From: Oscillospiraceae bacterium
Lineage (GTDB): Bacteria > Bacillota > Clostridia > Oscillospirales > CAG-272
NCBI GenBank assembly: GCA_015065385.1
Contig: SVQK01000100.1
Span: 1-63,467, forward strand
DNA length: 63,467 bases
Direction of reading: 5' to 3'
Notes under the pieces: model-generated
Database searches by the model: none
Seen by the model: only the letters and a program-made list of their open reading frames with translations
What the model was told of the DNA's origin: nothing
Translations under genes and position numbers: made by a program
Part shown: piece after piece, positions 1 to 8,872 of the stretch
Position numbering within the stretch: position 1 is the first letter of the stretch
Layout of the letters: each line of letters opens with the position of its first letter

Positions 1-161
1 AAGAATTCATGGCGTTCCTCTCGGAGAAACCTGAGCATGTTGCTTCCTATTTTGAACACGAAAAAGTCGCTTACCAGAATATCAAGGATGACGATCCCAA
101 AACTCAAAATTGAACTTTAGTTTGTTGGTGGAGTAATAATACTATTGTCTCGATATGATAC
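1..161. mobile_element. probable end of an element integrated into the 3' end of rlmD
   Basis: The last codons of rlmD, from about base 161 down to 104, abruptly become A+T-rich (CAT ATC GAG ACA ATA GTA and onward) although the rest of the gene is G+C-rich. The short reading frame entering from the left edge has the same A+T-rich look and runs into the end of rlmD. The 3' end of the rumA/rlmD family is a known insertion hotspot for serine-recombinase elements in Bacillota, and insertion there replaces the end of the gene with element sequence. Calling this an element terminus is an inference. No recombinase is visible because the window stops here. Confidence 0.4.
3..113 (+). CDS. C-terminal end of an unrecognised protein cut by the window edge
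   Basis: An open frame enters from the left edge and stops at TGA 111-113, giving about 36 residues that include AFLSEKPEHVASYFEHEK and an acidic, hydrophilic tail. The composition is protein-like, but I do not recognise the family. The codons are richer in A+T than those of the neighbours. The gene converges on rlmD and the two frames overlap by 10 bases. It may be the last gene of an integrated element, possibly a recombinase or cargo gene, but nothing in these residues proves that. Confidence 0.4.
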   Translation, partial: EFMAFLSEKPEHVASYFEHEKVAYQNIKDDDPKTQN

Positions 162-1276
162 CCTCCCGGGAACAGATCGACGGGCTGGATGGCGCGGACG
201 CGGTACGCTTCTTTCAGGATTCCGAGATCCCGCGCGAGCGTTTCGGGGTTGCAGGACACATACACGACCTTCTCCGGCTTTGCTCTCATGATCGCGGAGA
301 GGAACCGTCTGTCGCACCCGGCACGCGGCGGATCGGCGAAAATCACGTCGTACTTCCCTTCCGCGTCCGCCGGAAACGATCCATCCTTCCGCGCCGTGAA
401 GACCGCGCCTCCGATTCCGTTTGCCTCTGCGTTCTTTTCCGCACACCGGACGGCATCTTCGTTGACGTCAAAGCCCTCGAGAGATCCGCATCCCGCTTTC
501 GCCGCGATGATCCCGATCGTCCCGATCCCGCAGTACGCGTCGAGGATCCGCGTTCCGGGACCGGGTTCCGCGTATTCGACCGCCTTCCGGTACAATAACT
601 CCGTCGCCCGCGGGTTGATCTGATAGAACGCCTTCGCGGGAATCCGGAACCGGCAGCCGCAGAGCTCGTCCTCGATCGTTCCCTCGCCGTGGAGAACATA
701 TTCTTCCCCGTTCATGAACAGCGCGGTTTCCGTGTCGTTCTGAATGACAGAAACGGATTTCAGATCCGGATGACGTCCCGCCAGCTCTTCGGCAAATTCT
801 TTCGCCCGGTCGAACAGCCCGTCCCGCGTCACGAGCGCGCACTGCATCTCCCCCGTGGCAAAGGCTCTGCGCACCATCACATGGCGCAGGCTGCCCCGCC
901 TGCCGTCCCAGACCTTGATCCCGTACGGCTCGATCATCTTGCGCACCTTCCGCGCGACCGAGGCCAGCTCCGGAGCCTCCATGGGACAGCGGTCCACCCG
1001 GGTCAGTCCCCCGTCCGAGGAGCGGTACAGCCCCATATTGATCCTGCCGCCGTTGTAGCGGAAGATATACTGCGCCTTGTTCCGATAGCCGAGGGGACGC
1101 TCCCCTTCCTCACCGCCCGGAGACGGCAGAATCTCTTCGATATGCCCGAACCGTTTGAGCAGGGTGATTTCCCGTTTCATTTTCAGGGACAGCTCTTCCT
1201 CATAGTCCAGATTCAGCGTCTGGCATGCTCCGCACTTCCCGAACTGAGGACACACCTCGTCCTTCACTCTCTTCAT
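104..1276 (-). CDS. rlmD: 23S rRNA (uracil-5-)-methyltransferase, RlmD/RlmCD (RumA) type
   Basis: TrmA-family enzyme that uses S-adenosylmethionine to methylate C5 of a uridine in 23S rRNA. The 390-residue product has the iron-sulfur ligands of the family: C9, C15 and C18 in CPQFGKCGAC, with C97 as the likely fourth. The SAM fold motif ILDAYCGIGTIG is at about 244-255, DPPRAG at 315-320, and the catalytic cysteine C342 in VSCNPETLARDL. There is no N-terminal TRAM domain. ATG at 1276 was chosen because it follows GGAGG and begins just before the cysteine cluster; the frame stays open upstream into rsmA but is not protein-like there. The last ~17 codons are A+T-rich and probably replaced by an insertion. 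Whether it modifies one or both RlmC/RlmD sites cannot be told. Confidence 0.92.
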   Translation of the reverse strand: MKRVKDEVCPQFGKCGACQTLNLDYEEELSLKMKREITLLKRFGHIEEILPSPGGEEGERPLGYRNKAQYIFRYNGGRINMGLYRSSDGGLTRVDRCPMEAPELASVARKVRKMIEPYGIKVWDGRRGSLRHVMVRRAFATGEMQCALVTRDGLFDRAKEFAEELAGRHPDLKSVSVIQNDTETALFMNGEEYVLHGEGTIEDELCGCRFRIPAKAFYQINPRATELLYRKAVEYAEPGPGTRILDAYCGIGTIGIIAAKAGCGSLEGFDVNEDAVRCAEKNAEANGIGGAVFTARKDGSFPADAEGKYDVIFADPPRAGCDRRFLSAIMRAKPEKVVYVSCNPETLARDLGILKEAYRVRAIQPVDLFPGGYHIETIVLLLHQQTKVQF

Positions 1277-1315
1277 CTGACCGTCCTCCGTTCTCCGTAT
1301 TGTCACGGATTTTTG

Positions 1316-1342
1316 AAAAAAGCCGGATGCGACGACCCGGCT
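1316..1342 (-). terminator. rho-independent terminator after rsmA
   Basis: On the minus strand AGCCGG pairs with CCGGCT around a 10-nt loop, followed directly by a run of six T. It lies in the 77-bp gap between rsmA and rlmD, so part of the transcription should stop before rlmD. Confidence 0.7.
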
Positions 1343-1353
1343 GTATGCTCTTG

Positions 1354-2259
1354 TTATCGTCCCAGAAGATCCGCAAGATGGCAGAAATCCTCCGCCGACA
1401 GCTTTTCTCCGCGGATATCCTCCCGCAGGCCGCAGGATCGCAGCGCCTCCGCGGTCTTCTCCTTCGGATACTGCCCCGACAGCGCGTTGACCAGCGTTTT
1501 CCGCCGCTGACCGAACGCGAGCCCGATCATATCCCCGACCCGGGTTCCGAACCGGAGCAGCGCTTCCGGATCCGCGGGCGCGTCCGGATAGACCTCCCGG
1601 ATCCCTCCGTGCGGAACGATCCCCACGACGGCGGAGGATACCTTCGGAGCGGGCAGAAAATTCCCCGGGGCGACGTCGAACAGCTTTTCCGTCCGGCACC
1701 GCAGCGCGAGAGACGCGGAGATGGATCCGTAGTCAGCCGATCCCGCCGGAGCCGCCAGACGCCGCGCCACCTCCAACTGCACCATCACCGTGAAGGCCGC
1801 AAACGGAAGGGGCTCGTTCGCCGGGAATCCCTCCACCAGCTTCATGATCACCGGTGTCGTGATGTAGTACGGTAGGTTGGCGCACACGCTCACCGATCCC
1901 CCGGCTTCGATCAGATCCCCGAACCGCTCGCCGATGAACGCCGGAAGATCCAGCTCCATGAAGTCCGCTTCGACCACGGTCACGTTCCCATACTCCGCCA
2001 GAGCTTCCCCGAGCAGCGGGATCAGGCCGCGGTCGATCTCCACGCACACCACCCGGTCATATTCCCGCGCCAGATACTGGGTCAGCGCGCCGACGCCCGG
2101 GCCGATCTCCAAAACGCCGGAAGGCCTGTCCCCGGGAGCAAATTCCCGGGAGCAGGCCGCGATTCTCTCCGGAATGGCCGCGTTCACAAGGAAGTTCTGG
2201 CCAAATCCTTTTTTCGGCGCAAGTCCGTATTTGTCGAGGAGTCCCCGAACCACGGACAT
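1354..2259 (-). CDS. rsmA: 16S rRNA dimethyladenosine transferase
   Basis: KsgA/RsmA dimethylates the two adjacent adenosines in the helix 45 loop of 16S rRNA during 30S maturation. The 301-residue product shows the family start KKGFGQNFLVN (16-26), SAM motif I LEIGPGVGALTQ (50-61) and the NLPYY motif (128-132). The ATG at 2259 has GGAG nine bases upstream and gives the usual N-terminus; an ATG at 2274 in the same frame has no ribosome site. It lies 18 bp after the epimerase gene in a minus-strand run, and a hairpin terminator follows. Length and motifs are normal. Confidence 0.95.
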   Translation of the reverse strand: MSVVRGLLDKYGLAPKKGFGQNFLVNAAIPERIAACSREFAPGDRPSGVLEIGPGVGALTQYLAREYDRVVCVEIDRGLIPLLGEALAEYGNVTVVEADFMELDLPAFIGERFGDLIEAGGSVSVCANLPYYITTPVIMKLVEGFPANEPLPFAAFTVMVQLEVARRLAAPAGSADYGSISASLALRCRTEKLFDVAPGNFLPAPKVSSAVVGIVPHGGIREVYPDAPADPEALLRFGTRVGDMIGLAFGQRRKTLVNALSGQYPKEKTAEALRSCGLREDIRGEKLSAEDFCHLADLLGR

Positions 2260-2277
2260 TGAACATAACTCCATCGG

Positions 2278-3159
2278 TCAGCGGATCACCGTCACCGCGT
2301 AGCCGACCGAATACTCCTCGTCCGGCTTCGTGGTCTTGTGGTATTTCTTGCTCTTCGCGTCGGTGGTCTCCGCAACGTCCGCCGGAAGTCCGTTCCAGGG
2401 CTCGAGGCAGATGAACGGGGAGTGCTTGTGATCCGGCGTCCAGAGGCCGAGCGCGTCAAATCCGTCGAAGTCGAACCGGAATCCCTTCCCCGTCTTGCGG
2501 GACAGCAGGCTCACGGACTTCACGGGCAGATCCTCGAGGATGATCGCGTCGTTGTCGTAGTCCGACCAGACGAGGGGCAGTTCGTTCGTGCCCTTCAGAA
2601 TGTCCAGCTTCGGCACCTCGGCGTTCATGTAGCCGTCCTTGGTGATGGAGGCCGTGCAGCCCTCCGCGTTCTCGAAGTACAGGCTGTGATCCTCAAATCC
2701 GCCGTCCTCTTCGGTGAGCGGGCAGTTGAAGCCGGGATGGCCGCCGATGCAGAAGGTCATTTCGTTGCGGTCGAGATTCTTTACCGTGAACTTTGCCGTG
2801 AAACCCGCCTCCGTCAGCTCGTATTCCGCTTTGAGGGAATAGCAGAAGGGGAACATTTTCAGCGTTTCCTCAGTCTCCCGCTGTTCGAGAACGACCTTCG
2901 TCTTGCCGATATAGACGGGCTCGAATTCTCTCTTCCGCGCGATCCCGTGCTTCGGCATGGGGTATTCCGCGCCGTCAAAGGCGATCTTGCCGTCCTTGGC
3001 GGAGCAGCAGACCGGGAACAGGATGGGAGCCTGACCGTTCCAGTGCTCGGGATTTCCCTGCCACACATATTCGATGCCGTCGCGCTGATAGGAAATCAGT
3101 TCGCCGCCGTAGGTCCGCACCACCGCGGACGCTTTTCCGTTGGATAAAGTGATCGTCAT
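2278..3159 (-). CDS. aldose 1-epimerase family protein (LacX/GalM-like)
   Basis: Galactose-mutarotase fold enzyme expected to interconvert alpha and beta anomers of a free or phosphorylated hexose in the cytoplasm. The 293 residues include MPKHGIAR with a conserved histidine near residue 70, GGHPGFNCP with a second histidine near 140, and CLEPWNGLPAD near 260, the usual active-site blocks of the LacX-like branch. GGAGGG lies just upstream of the ATG. It sits between glyQS (39 bp) and rsmA (18 bp) with no sugar genes beside it, so the substrate cannot be read from context. Confidence 0.85.
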   Translation of the reverse strand: MTITLSNGKASAVVRTYGGELISYQRDGIEYVWQGNPEHWNGQAPILFPVCCSAKDGKIAFDGAEYPMPKHGIARKREFEPVYIGKTKVVLEQRETEETLKMFPFCYSLKAEYELTEAGFTAKFTVKNLDRNEMTFCIGGHPGFNCPLTEEDGGFEDHSLYFENAEGCTASITKDGYMNAEVPKLDILKGTNELPLVWSDYDNDAIILEDLPVKSVSLLSRKTGKGFRFDFDGFDALGLWTPDHKHSPFICLEPWNGLPADVAETTDAKSKKYHKTTKPDEEYSVGYAVTVIR

Positions 3160-3198
3160 ATACGTCCCTCCATGATCTCACAAGGATCAAAATCCGTC

Positions 3199-4602
3199 TT
3201 AAAAGTCCAGCTTTTCGGCAAGATACGCGTCCACCTGATCGATGGGCATCCGCACCTGCTCCATGGTGTCCCGGTCGCGGATCGTCACGCAGTTGTCTTC
3301 CACGGAATCGAAGTCGTAGCAGATGCAGAACGGCGTGCCGATCTCATCCTGACGGCGGTACCGCTTGCCGATGGAGCCGGCGTCGTCGAATTCCATGTTG
3401 TATTTCTTGGACAGGGAGGCAAACAGCTCGCCCGCCTTGTCGGAGAGCTTTTTCGAGAGCGGAAGGACTGCCGCCTTGACGGGAGCAAGCGCCGGATGCA
3501 GGTGGAGCACCACGCGGACGTCGTTCTTTTCCGGATCCACCACTTCTTCATCATAGGCGTCGCACAGGAAGGCCAGCGCCACGCGGTCCGCGCCGAGGGA
3601 GGGTTCCACCACATAGGGGATGAACTTCTCGCCCGTCTCCGCGTCGAAGTACTCCATGGACTCGCCGGAGGTGTTCTGATGCTGGGTCAGGTCGTAGTCC
3701 GTGCGGTCCGCGATGCCCCAGAGTTCGCCCCATCCGAACGGGAAGAGGAACTCGATGTCCGTGGTGCCCTTGGAGTAGAAGCAGAGCTCCTCGGGATCGT
3801 GGTCTCTCAGCCGGATGTTCTCCTTCGTCATGCCGAGGGAGTAGAGGAATTCGGCGCAGTAGTTCCGCCAGTAGGAGAACCACTCGAGGTCGGTGCCGGG
3901 CTTACAGAAGAATTCCAGCTCCATCTGCTCGAACTCGCGCGTGCGGAACACAAAGTTGCCGGGGGTGATTTCGTTCCGGAAGGACTTGCCGATCTGGCCG
4001 ATGCCGAAGGGGAGCTTCTTCCGCGTGGTACGGGCCACGTTCTTGAAGTTGACGAAAATGCCCTGCGCCGTTTCGGGACGGAGGTACACGGTGTTGGAGG
4101 AGTCCTCCGTCACGCCGATGAAGGTCTTGAACATCAGGTTGAACTTGCGGATGGGGGTGAAGTCCTCCGCGCCGCAGTCCGGGCACTTGATGTGGTTCTC
4201 GGCGATATACGCGCTCATCTGCTCGTCGGTCCATCCGGCGGGATTCACGTCAAGCTTGTTCTGGAATGCGTAGTCCTCGATGAGCTTGTCGGCGCGGTGA
4301 CGGGATTTGCACGCCCTGCAGTCCATGAGAGGATCGGAGAAGCCGCCCAGATGGCCGGAAGCGACCCATGTCTGGGGATTCATGATGATGGCGGAATCCA
4401 GACCCACGTTGTAGGGGCATTCGGTGACGAATTTCTTCCACCACGCCTTCTTGACGTTGTTCTTGAATTCCACGCCCAGAGGGCCGTAATCCCATGAATT
4501 GGACAGACCGCCGTAGATCTCGGAGCCCGCGAACACAAAGCCTCTGTTCTTGCAGAGAGCCACGATCTTCTCCATGGTTTTCGCTTCGTTGGACATACGC
4601 AT
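3199..4602 (-). CDS. glyQS: glycyl-tRNA synthetase, alpha2-dimer type
   Basis: Class II aminoacyl-tRNA synthetase that charges tRNA-Gly. The 467-residue product begins with the expected [18 protein letters not shown] region and carries RPETAQGIF, the motif 2 region [19 protein letters not shown], motif 3 [14 protein letters not shown] and the C-terminal anticodon-binding domain. The start at 4602 follows AGAAGG by nine bases; a second ATG two codons later is possible. The gene starts 68 bp after the LCP-like gene, and no T-box leader was seen, unlike many Bacillota glyQS genes. Confidence 0.95.
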   Translation of the reverse strand: MRMSNEAKTMEKIVALCKNRGFVFAGSEIYGGLSNSWDYGPLGVEFKNNVKKAWWKKFVTECPYNVGLDSAIIMNPQTWVASGHLGGFSDPLMDCRACKSRHRADKLIEDYAFQNKLDVNPAGWTDEQMSAYIAENHIKCPDCGAEDFTPIRKFNLMFKTFIGVTEDSSNTVYLRPETAQGIFVNFKNVARTTRKKLPFGIGQIGKSFRNEITPGNFVFRTREFEQMELEFFCKPGTDLEWFSYWRNYCAEFLYSLGMTKENIRLRDHDPEELCFYSKGTTDIEFLFPFGWGELWGIADRTDYDLTQHQNTSGESMEYFDAETGEKFIPYVVEPSLGADRVALAFLCDAYDEEVVDPEKNDVRVVLHLHPALAPVKAAVLPLSKKLSDKAGELFASLSKKYNMEFDDAGSIGKRYRRQDEIGTPFCICYDFDSVEDNCVTIRDRDTMEQVRMPIDQVDAYLAEKLDF

Positions 4603-4670
4603 TGGATGGTACCTTCTTTCGTGTGTGGTTGAAAATGATTGAAAGGAACGCTCCCGTTTCCGCTCCGCTT

Positions 4671-6068
4671 TTATTTGGCGGCAGAGATCCGGTAGGGCAG
4701 GAAGAGATCCAGACCGTCCTTGAGGCGGACCGTGTAGAACTCGCTCCGGTCTTCGGACGCCGGGACATAGGTGCACGGATAGGTGATAACCACGCTCTCG
4801 AACCGGGAAACCGCGCTGAGCATTTCGAAGGACTCCTCGAACGCCTGAACGGTGCAGTCCGTCGAAAGGATGCAGCTCTCAGGCTCCCCGAGAGGCTGAA
4901 TCCAGATCGGTCCGGCCTCCTTCTCCCCTTTCGCCTCTTCCCCGCTCTCTCCGCCCGTGCCGGACTGGTTCGGGGTATCCATGGGCGTCGGGTCAAAGGG
5001 CAGATCGGGAGTCTCGGCAGCCGGCTGTTCCTCCGCGGCTCCGCCCGGATTCTCTTCTTCCGCGCGCATCGCCTGAAGTTCTTCTTCCGTCGGCTCGTAT
5101 CCCTCGATCCGGATCCAGCTCGACCGCTCGGTCACAAGCTGTTCGAACAGAAGCCGCGCTTCCGGGGCATCCTCCGAGGTCAGTTTTCCTAAATAAGCCC
5201 GGACAATGTCGAGCGTGTATTTCATTTTGGCGTCCCGGTCGGCTTCGGTATGATTTGCCGCGACGCTCAGCGTGTAGAGCGCGTCGCCGTCCAGCTCGTT
5301 CTCGCCCGCGCCCATGAGCCATGTGTTGGGGACATGCTCCGTCCATGGATAGCCGTCCGTTCCGATCCGCTCCACGAGGGTTTCGTAGTTCATGTTGATC
5401 TCTTTCCCGTCGGTGTAAATATCCCGGGGGAGGGTCACGCGCACCGGTCCGAGAAGGGACGCCAGCTCGTTGAAGTGGTACCCCTCGATCACGGCCGTGT
5501 AGTGGATTTTCAGGCCGGTCATGGCGTTGACGTATTCGGCCAGCGTATTCATGCCGTAGAGCCGGTAGACCTCGGACAGGGTGCGGAATCCGCTCGGGGT
5601 GTAGACCTGCATCTCAGGCGTGAAATAGGTGTAGACAAACTGCTGCTTGTCCCGGTCGGCCCGGACCAGCACGATGGCCGTGGCGTTGATCTCGCGGAAG
5701 TCCGCAGACAGAAGGCCGATGGTGGGAACCGCGTCCTCGAGTCCCTCCGCGATCTGCGAGACGGTTTCCGAGGTAGGCCGGTAGTTGTCGTACAGATCGG
5801 GGCGGTAATCGGTCGTCACGAGGAGAAGATCGAAGCTCTCCCCCTCCGGAAGATCCTTGACGGGTTCCGACGGCGTCACGGCGGGAGCGTCCGTTTCCTC
5901 CGGATGGCTCCCCTCGGATGAAATGATATCGTTCAGTTCATTGGATTCGTCGTCCAGAATGCTGTTCACCGTGTTTGAAACGAAGAGCGTCGCAAAATAC
6001 GCGATCACACCGAACAGCAGAGCCGATATCAGGAAGGTCACGCCGAAATTCTTCAAAGCGGAAAGCAT
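4671..6068 (-). CDS. membrane-anchored LytR-CpsA-Psr (LCP)-like protein
   Basis: The 465-residue product has one N-terminal transmembrane segment (about 9-31), an acidic linker, then a domain resembling the LCP fold: [12 protein letters not shown] near 82, [20 protein letters not shown] near 135, and a region ending near residue 290. LCP enzymes attach teichoic acid or other glycopolymers to peptidoglycan outside the membrane. The canonical arginine pattern is only partly visible, so activity is uncertain. After the LCP-like part comes a low-complexity Pro/Glu/Gly stretch (about 330-390) and a final ~70-residue segment. AAAGGA precedes the ATG and a good promoter lies at 6104-6132. It is the first gene of the run leading to glyQS. 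Confidence 0.6.
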   Translation of the reverse strand: MLSALKNFGVTFLISALLFGVIAYFATLFVSNTVNSILDDESNELNDIISSEGSHPEETDAPAVTPSEPVKDLPEGESFDLLLVTTDYRPDLYDNYRPTSETVSQIAEGLEDAVPTIGLLSADFREINATAIVLVRADRDKQQFVYTYFTPEMQVYTPSGFRTLSEVYRLYGMNTLAEYVNAMTGLKIHYTAVIEGYHFNELASLLGPVRVTLPRDIYTDGKEINMNYETLVERIGTDGYPWTEHVPNTWLMGAGENELDGDALYTLSVAANHTEADRDAKMKYTLDIVRAYLGKLTSEDAPEARLLFEQLVTERSSWIRIEGYEPTEEELQAMRAEEENPGGAAEEQPAAETPDLPFDPTPMDTPNQSGTGGESGEEAKGEKEAGPIWIQPLGEPESCILSTDCTVQAFEESFEMLSAVSRFESVVITYPCTYVPASEDRSEFYTVRLKDGLDLFLPYRISAAK

Positions 6069-6103
6069 GGCGGCATAATCCTTTCTGTCAGTTATTCTAT
6101 TCT

Positions 6104-6132
6104 ATTATACATGACGGCCCTCGAAAAAGCAA
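6104..6132 (-). promoter_or_regulatory. promoter for the LCP-like gene
   Basis: Minus strand TTGCTT (-35), 17-bp spacer, TATAAT (-10), about 30 bp upstream of the LCP-like start codon. Confidence 0.65.
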
Positions 6133-6241
6133 GTGTCAAAATGGTGGAACGCGTAAACGATCCCGCTTGATTCTGTGTCGGAAATGATAAAAATTCGCCG
6201 CGCGGCACGTCTTTTCCCATGTACAATGCGCAATCCGGTCT

Positions 6242-7297
6242 TCAGAGCCCGAGCAGCTCCCCGCCGTCACATCCTCCGAGCGCCGCGGAAACGCTCCGTT
6301 CGAACGGCGTATGCGCGATGAGCCGGAACGCCGCCGCCAGCACGTCGATCAGCGTGTCCCGATCCCCCGCCGGATCCCGGGCCTCTCTCGCGGCGAGCGT
6401 TCCCACCGCAAGGATCCGCGTCAGTCCGTAAACCGCGGCGAGCGACTTCCACGCCTCCTCACGCGCGATCCCGTAGTACGGAAACTGAGAGAAAAACATG
6501 TGATTCGCCGTCATCTGCTCCCAGAACCGTTCCCACTTCGGAAACCGCGCTTCAAATGCCGCGGCGTCCTTCCGATAGAGATCCGGGGAATTCTCGTACC
6601 GTCCGATCACAGCACAGCCCGCCTCCCGGATGCTGTCGCTCCGATCCGCGTAGTACGCCGTTATCCGAAGAGCCGCCCGAATGCCGTCCCCGCTTTCGGT
6701 GAGCGGAGCGCAGCTCATGAGACGCCGCAGATCCCGGATCCGCTCTCCCAGCGGCTTTGTCCTGTCCCCGACCGCTTCGATCAGAGAAAACCGGAATTCG
6801 TCCGTCATGGGCACCCCTTCCGTCGGGGACGGGGATCCCGGATGGGGCGGCGGCGTCAGAGCGAGATCCCGCGCCTCGAAGGTCATGGGCTCGGTCTCGT
6901 CCCAGAGCAGCTCGAGCGTCTTTTCGCAGCTGTTCGAGGCCGAGCATTCGGTTCGCCCGTTCCAGAGCCGGACCCCGCGCGGATACAGTCGGCAGACGTC
7001 CGACAGGACCTCCTCGCCAAGCTCCGCGTGGATCGAACAGCGTCCGTCCTCCATCCGCATGGGACAGTCCCCGAGCCAGTTGGGAGAGAACCGCGCGTAT
7101 TCCTCCTCGGTCGGACGATCGACCACACGGAGCGCGCAGTCCAGCCGGTCCCGCAGTTCCTTCCGGCAGGGCACTCCGAGGAGCGTGAAATAATTCTTCA
7201 TGGATACGGTCACCGGCCACCCCACGCAGCAGGCCGACCGGCAGTCCCCCATTTTGCATTTGAACCCGGCGAAATACCGGGGCACGAAATAGTTCAT
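6242..7297 (-). CDS. flagellin lysine-N-methylase (FliB) family protein
   Basis: The 351-residue product starts MNYFVPRYFAGFKCKMGDCR and carries the dense cysteine set of the FliB family: CKMGDCRSACCVGW near 15-28, DCPMRMEDGRC near 78-88, a cysteine in SDVCRLYP near 102, and CSASNSC near 118-124. Family members methylate flagellin lysines, or in non-motile bacteria act on unknown targets, probably with a metal or iron-sulfur centre. GGGAGGG is just before the ATG at 7297. It is divergent from queH, and each gene has its own promoter in the 142-bp gap. No flagellar gene lies in the window. Confidence 0.75.
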   Translation of the reverse strand: MNYFVPRYFAGFKCKMGDCRSACCVGWPVTVSMKNYFTLLGVPCRKELRDRLDCALRVVDRPTEEEYARFSPNWLGDCPMRMEDGRCSIHAELGEEVLSDVCRLYPRGVRLWNGRTECSASNSCEKTLELLWDETEPMTFEARDLALTPPPHPGSPSPTEGVPMTDEFRFSLIEAVGDRTKPLGERIRDLRRLMSCAPLTESGDGIRAALRITAYYADRSDSIREAGCAVIGRYENSPDLYRKDAAAFEARFPKWERFWEQMTANHMFFSQFPYYGIAREEAWKSLAAVYGLTRILAVGTLAAREARDPAGDRDTLIDVLAAAFRLIAHTPFERSVSAALGGCDGGELLGL

Positions 7298-7324
7298 GAT
7301 CCCTCCCGAAAACCGGTTTGCTGT

Positions 7325-7353
7325 ATTATACTCCATCTCCGGGGGCGGCGCAA
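7325..7353 (-). promoter_or_regulatory. promoter for the FliB-like gene
   Basis: Minus strand TTGCGC, 17-bp spacer, TATAAT, 28 bp upstream of the start codon. Confidence 0.7.
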
Positions 7354-7375
7354 GGGACAGAAGAAAAAAACTCCC

Positions 7376-7404
7376 TTGCAAACCGCGGCGGACTGTGCTA
7401 TACT
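7376..7404 (+). promoter_or_regulatory. promoter for queH
   Basis: TTGCAA, 17-bp spacer, TATACT, 36 bp upstream of the queH start. Confidence 0.75.
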
Positions 7405-7439
7405 GAATCCGCGCGCATCGCCGGAAAGGAGGCGTCAGA

Positions 7440-8078
7440 ATGAAACAGAATTATGCCCGATTGTTCGAGCAGACCGTTGAGGAACTTCGCCGGAGCGGAG
7501 AGCGGCCCCGTCTGCTTCTGCATGCCTGCTGCGCTCCCTGCTCCTCCCACTGCCTCGAGGTCCTCGCCGAATGCTTTGAGATCACGGTCTTTTTCTACAA
7601 CCCGAACATCGCTCCCGAAGAGGAGTTCGCCTTCCGCCTCTCGGAGCTCGAGCGGTTTCTCAGGGACGCCGCATACCCCGCCGTCTCCGTCTTCGCGCCG
7701 CCGTACGATCCGGCTCCGTTTTACGAGCTGGCCCGGGGACTCGAATCCCTTCCCGAAGGAGGGGAGCGGTGCAGGAGGTGCTACGAGCTCCGGCTCAGAC
7801 GGACTGCGGAGGCGGCGAAGGAAGGCGGATTCGATCTCTTTACCACGACTCTGTCCATCAGTCCCTACAAAAACGCGCAGTGGCTCAACGAAATCGGCGC
7901 CGCCCTCTCCGACGAAACCGGCGTTCCGTGGCTGTTCTCCGATTTCAAGAAAAAGAACGGGTACCGCCGCTCGATCGAACTGTCGAAGGAGTTCTGCCTC
8001 TACCGTCAGGATTACTGCGGATGCGTCTTCAGCCGGGCGGAACGGAATCGGAAACGCACCGAAGCCGAACGCGGATAA
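7440..8078 (+). CDS. queH: epoxyqueuosine reductase QueH
   Basis: Non-cobalamin epoxyqueuosine reductase (former DUF208) that performs the last step of queuosine synthesis in tRNA anticodons. The 212 residues show HACCAPCSS (C30, C31, C34), ERCRRCYELRL (C111, C114) and YRQDYCGC (C193, C195), the cysteines expected to hold the iron-sulfur cluster and metal site. AGGAGG precedes the ATG by a good spacing. The gene stands alone on the plus strand with its own promoter and a hairpin after it; no other queuosine genes are nearby. Confidence 0.93.
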   Translation: MKQNYARLFEQTVEELRRSGERPRLLLHACCAPCSSHCLEVLAECFEITVFFYNPNIAPEEEFAFRLSELERFLRDAAYPAVSVFAPPYDPAPFYELARGLESLPEGGERCRRCYELRLRRTAEAAKEGGFDLFTTTLSISPYKNAQWLNEIGAALSDETGVPWLFSDFKKKNGYRRSIELSKEFCLYRQDYCGCVFSRAERNRKRTEAERG

Positions 8079-8084
8079 TCAAAT

Positions 8085-8124
8085 GTGCAGCCGTCCGCCG
8101 ACGTGGGGATCGCTGCACGTTTTC
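8085..8124 (+). terminator. terminator after queH
   Basis: GTGCAGC pairs with GCTGCAC across a 20-nt loop and is followed by GTTTTCTCATTTTT. Confidence 0.55.
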
Positions 8125-8149
8125 TCATTTTTCCGCCCGTCCGGAACCG

Positions 8150-8830
8150 TCAGCCGTCCGCGCCTCCGAACAGGAATTCTTCCAGCTCCCGGGGGGTGGA
8201 GACCACAGCGTCCGCGCCGTTATCCCACAGCACCGACGCCTCCCGGTAGCCCCAGGATACGCCGAGCGCGAAGAGACCCGCGTTTTTCGCCGTCTGCATA
8301 TCCACATGGGAATCCCCGATGAAAACGAAGTCCTCCCCCGGGATCCGGGCCTTTTCCTCGATCATCCGCGTTCCGGCGGGATCGGGTTTCGAGGGACAGA
8401 ACCCGTCCCCGAGGATGAAGTCGAACAGGCCCGGCAGGAGCTTTTCCACCATCCCGACGGCATCCTCGTGTTCCTTGTTGGTGTGAACGGCCAGCCAGAA
8501 GCCGGAATCCTTCATCCGCCGAATCACGGGCGCAAGTCCGTCGTACACCGTCGTGTGGTCGCAGTAATGGTGCGAATAGATCCCGGTGTAGACTTCGAGA
8601 CAGCGGTCCACCTCGCGCTCGTCGCCGCGCAGTTCTTCCGGCATCCCGCCGCGCACCCAGTCCCGCACGCCGCAGTTGACGTTCTTCATCAGCTCCGCGT
8701 CGGTCCGCTCCGGATAGCCAAGCTCCCGCATCGCCGCGTTCAGAGAGGCTTTGAGATCCGGATAGGTATAGCACAGCGTCCCGTCGAGATCGAAGATCGC
8801 CGCCCGGAACCGCCTTTTCCCAGCTGTCAT
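8150..8830 (-). CDS. HAD-superfamily phosphatase, phosphoglycolate-phosphatase-like
   Basis: The 226-residue product has HAD motif I in FDLDGTL near residue 14, an alpha-helical cap insertion, a motif II region in LAVHTNKE, a lysine near KPDP, and motif IV in FVFIGDSHVDMQTAKNAG. It should dephosphorylate a small metabolite such as phosphoglycolate or a sugar phosphate. The start at 8830 follows GGAGGAAACAGA; an ATG 18 bp further upstream lacks a ribosome site. It follows the DeoR-type regulator by 42 bp on the same strand, with no terminator between, so the two are probably cotranscribed and the regulator may sense the substrate. Confidence 0.85.
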   Translation of the reverse strand: MTAGKRRFRAAIFDLDGTLCYTYPDLKASLNAAMRELGYPERTDAELMKNVNCGVRDWVRGGMPEELRGDEREVDRCLEVYTGIYSHHYCDHTTVYDGLAPVIRRMKDSGFWLAVHTNKEHEDAVGMVEKLLPGLFDFILGDGFCPSKPDPAGTRMIEEKARIPGEDFVFIGDSHVDMQTAKNAGLFALGVSWGYREASVLWDNGADAVVSTPRELEEFLFGGADG

Positions 8831-8872
8831 TCTGTTTCCTCCGTCCATCCTGCGCCTCCGTTGTCCTCCGAT

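Noticed and set aside
1277..1699. N-terminal extension of rlmD
   Set aside because: The frame stays open into rsmA but the residues are not protein-like, and the ATG at 1276 has a good ribosome site.
3172..4497. A 441-codon open frame on the plus strand opposite glyQS
   Set aside because: It is a mirror of the synthetase gene, with no motif and no ribosome site.
4603..4670. A T-box or riboswitch in front of glyQS
   Set aside because: The gap is only 68 bases and shows no T-box core or terminator.
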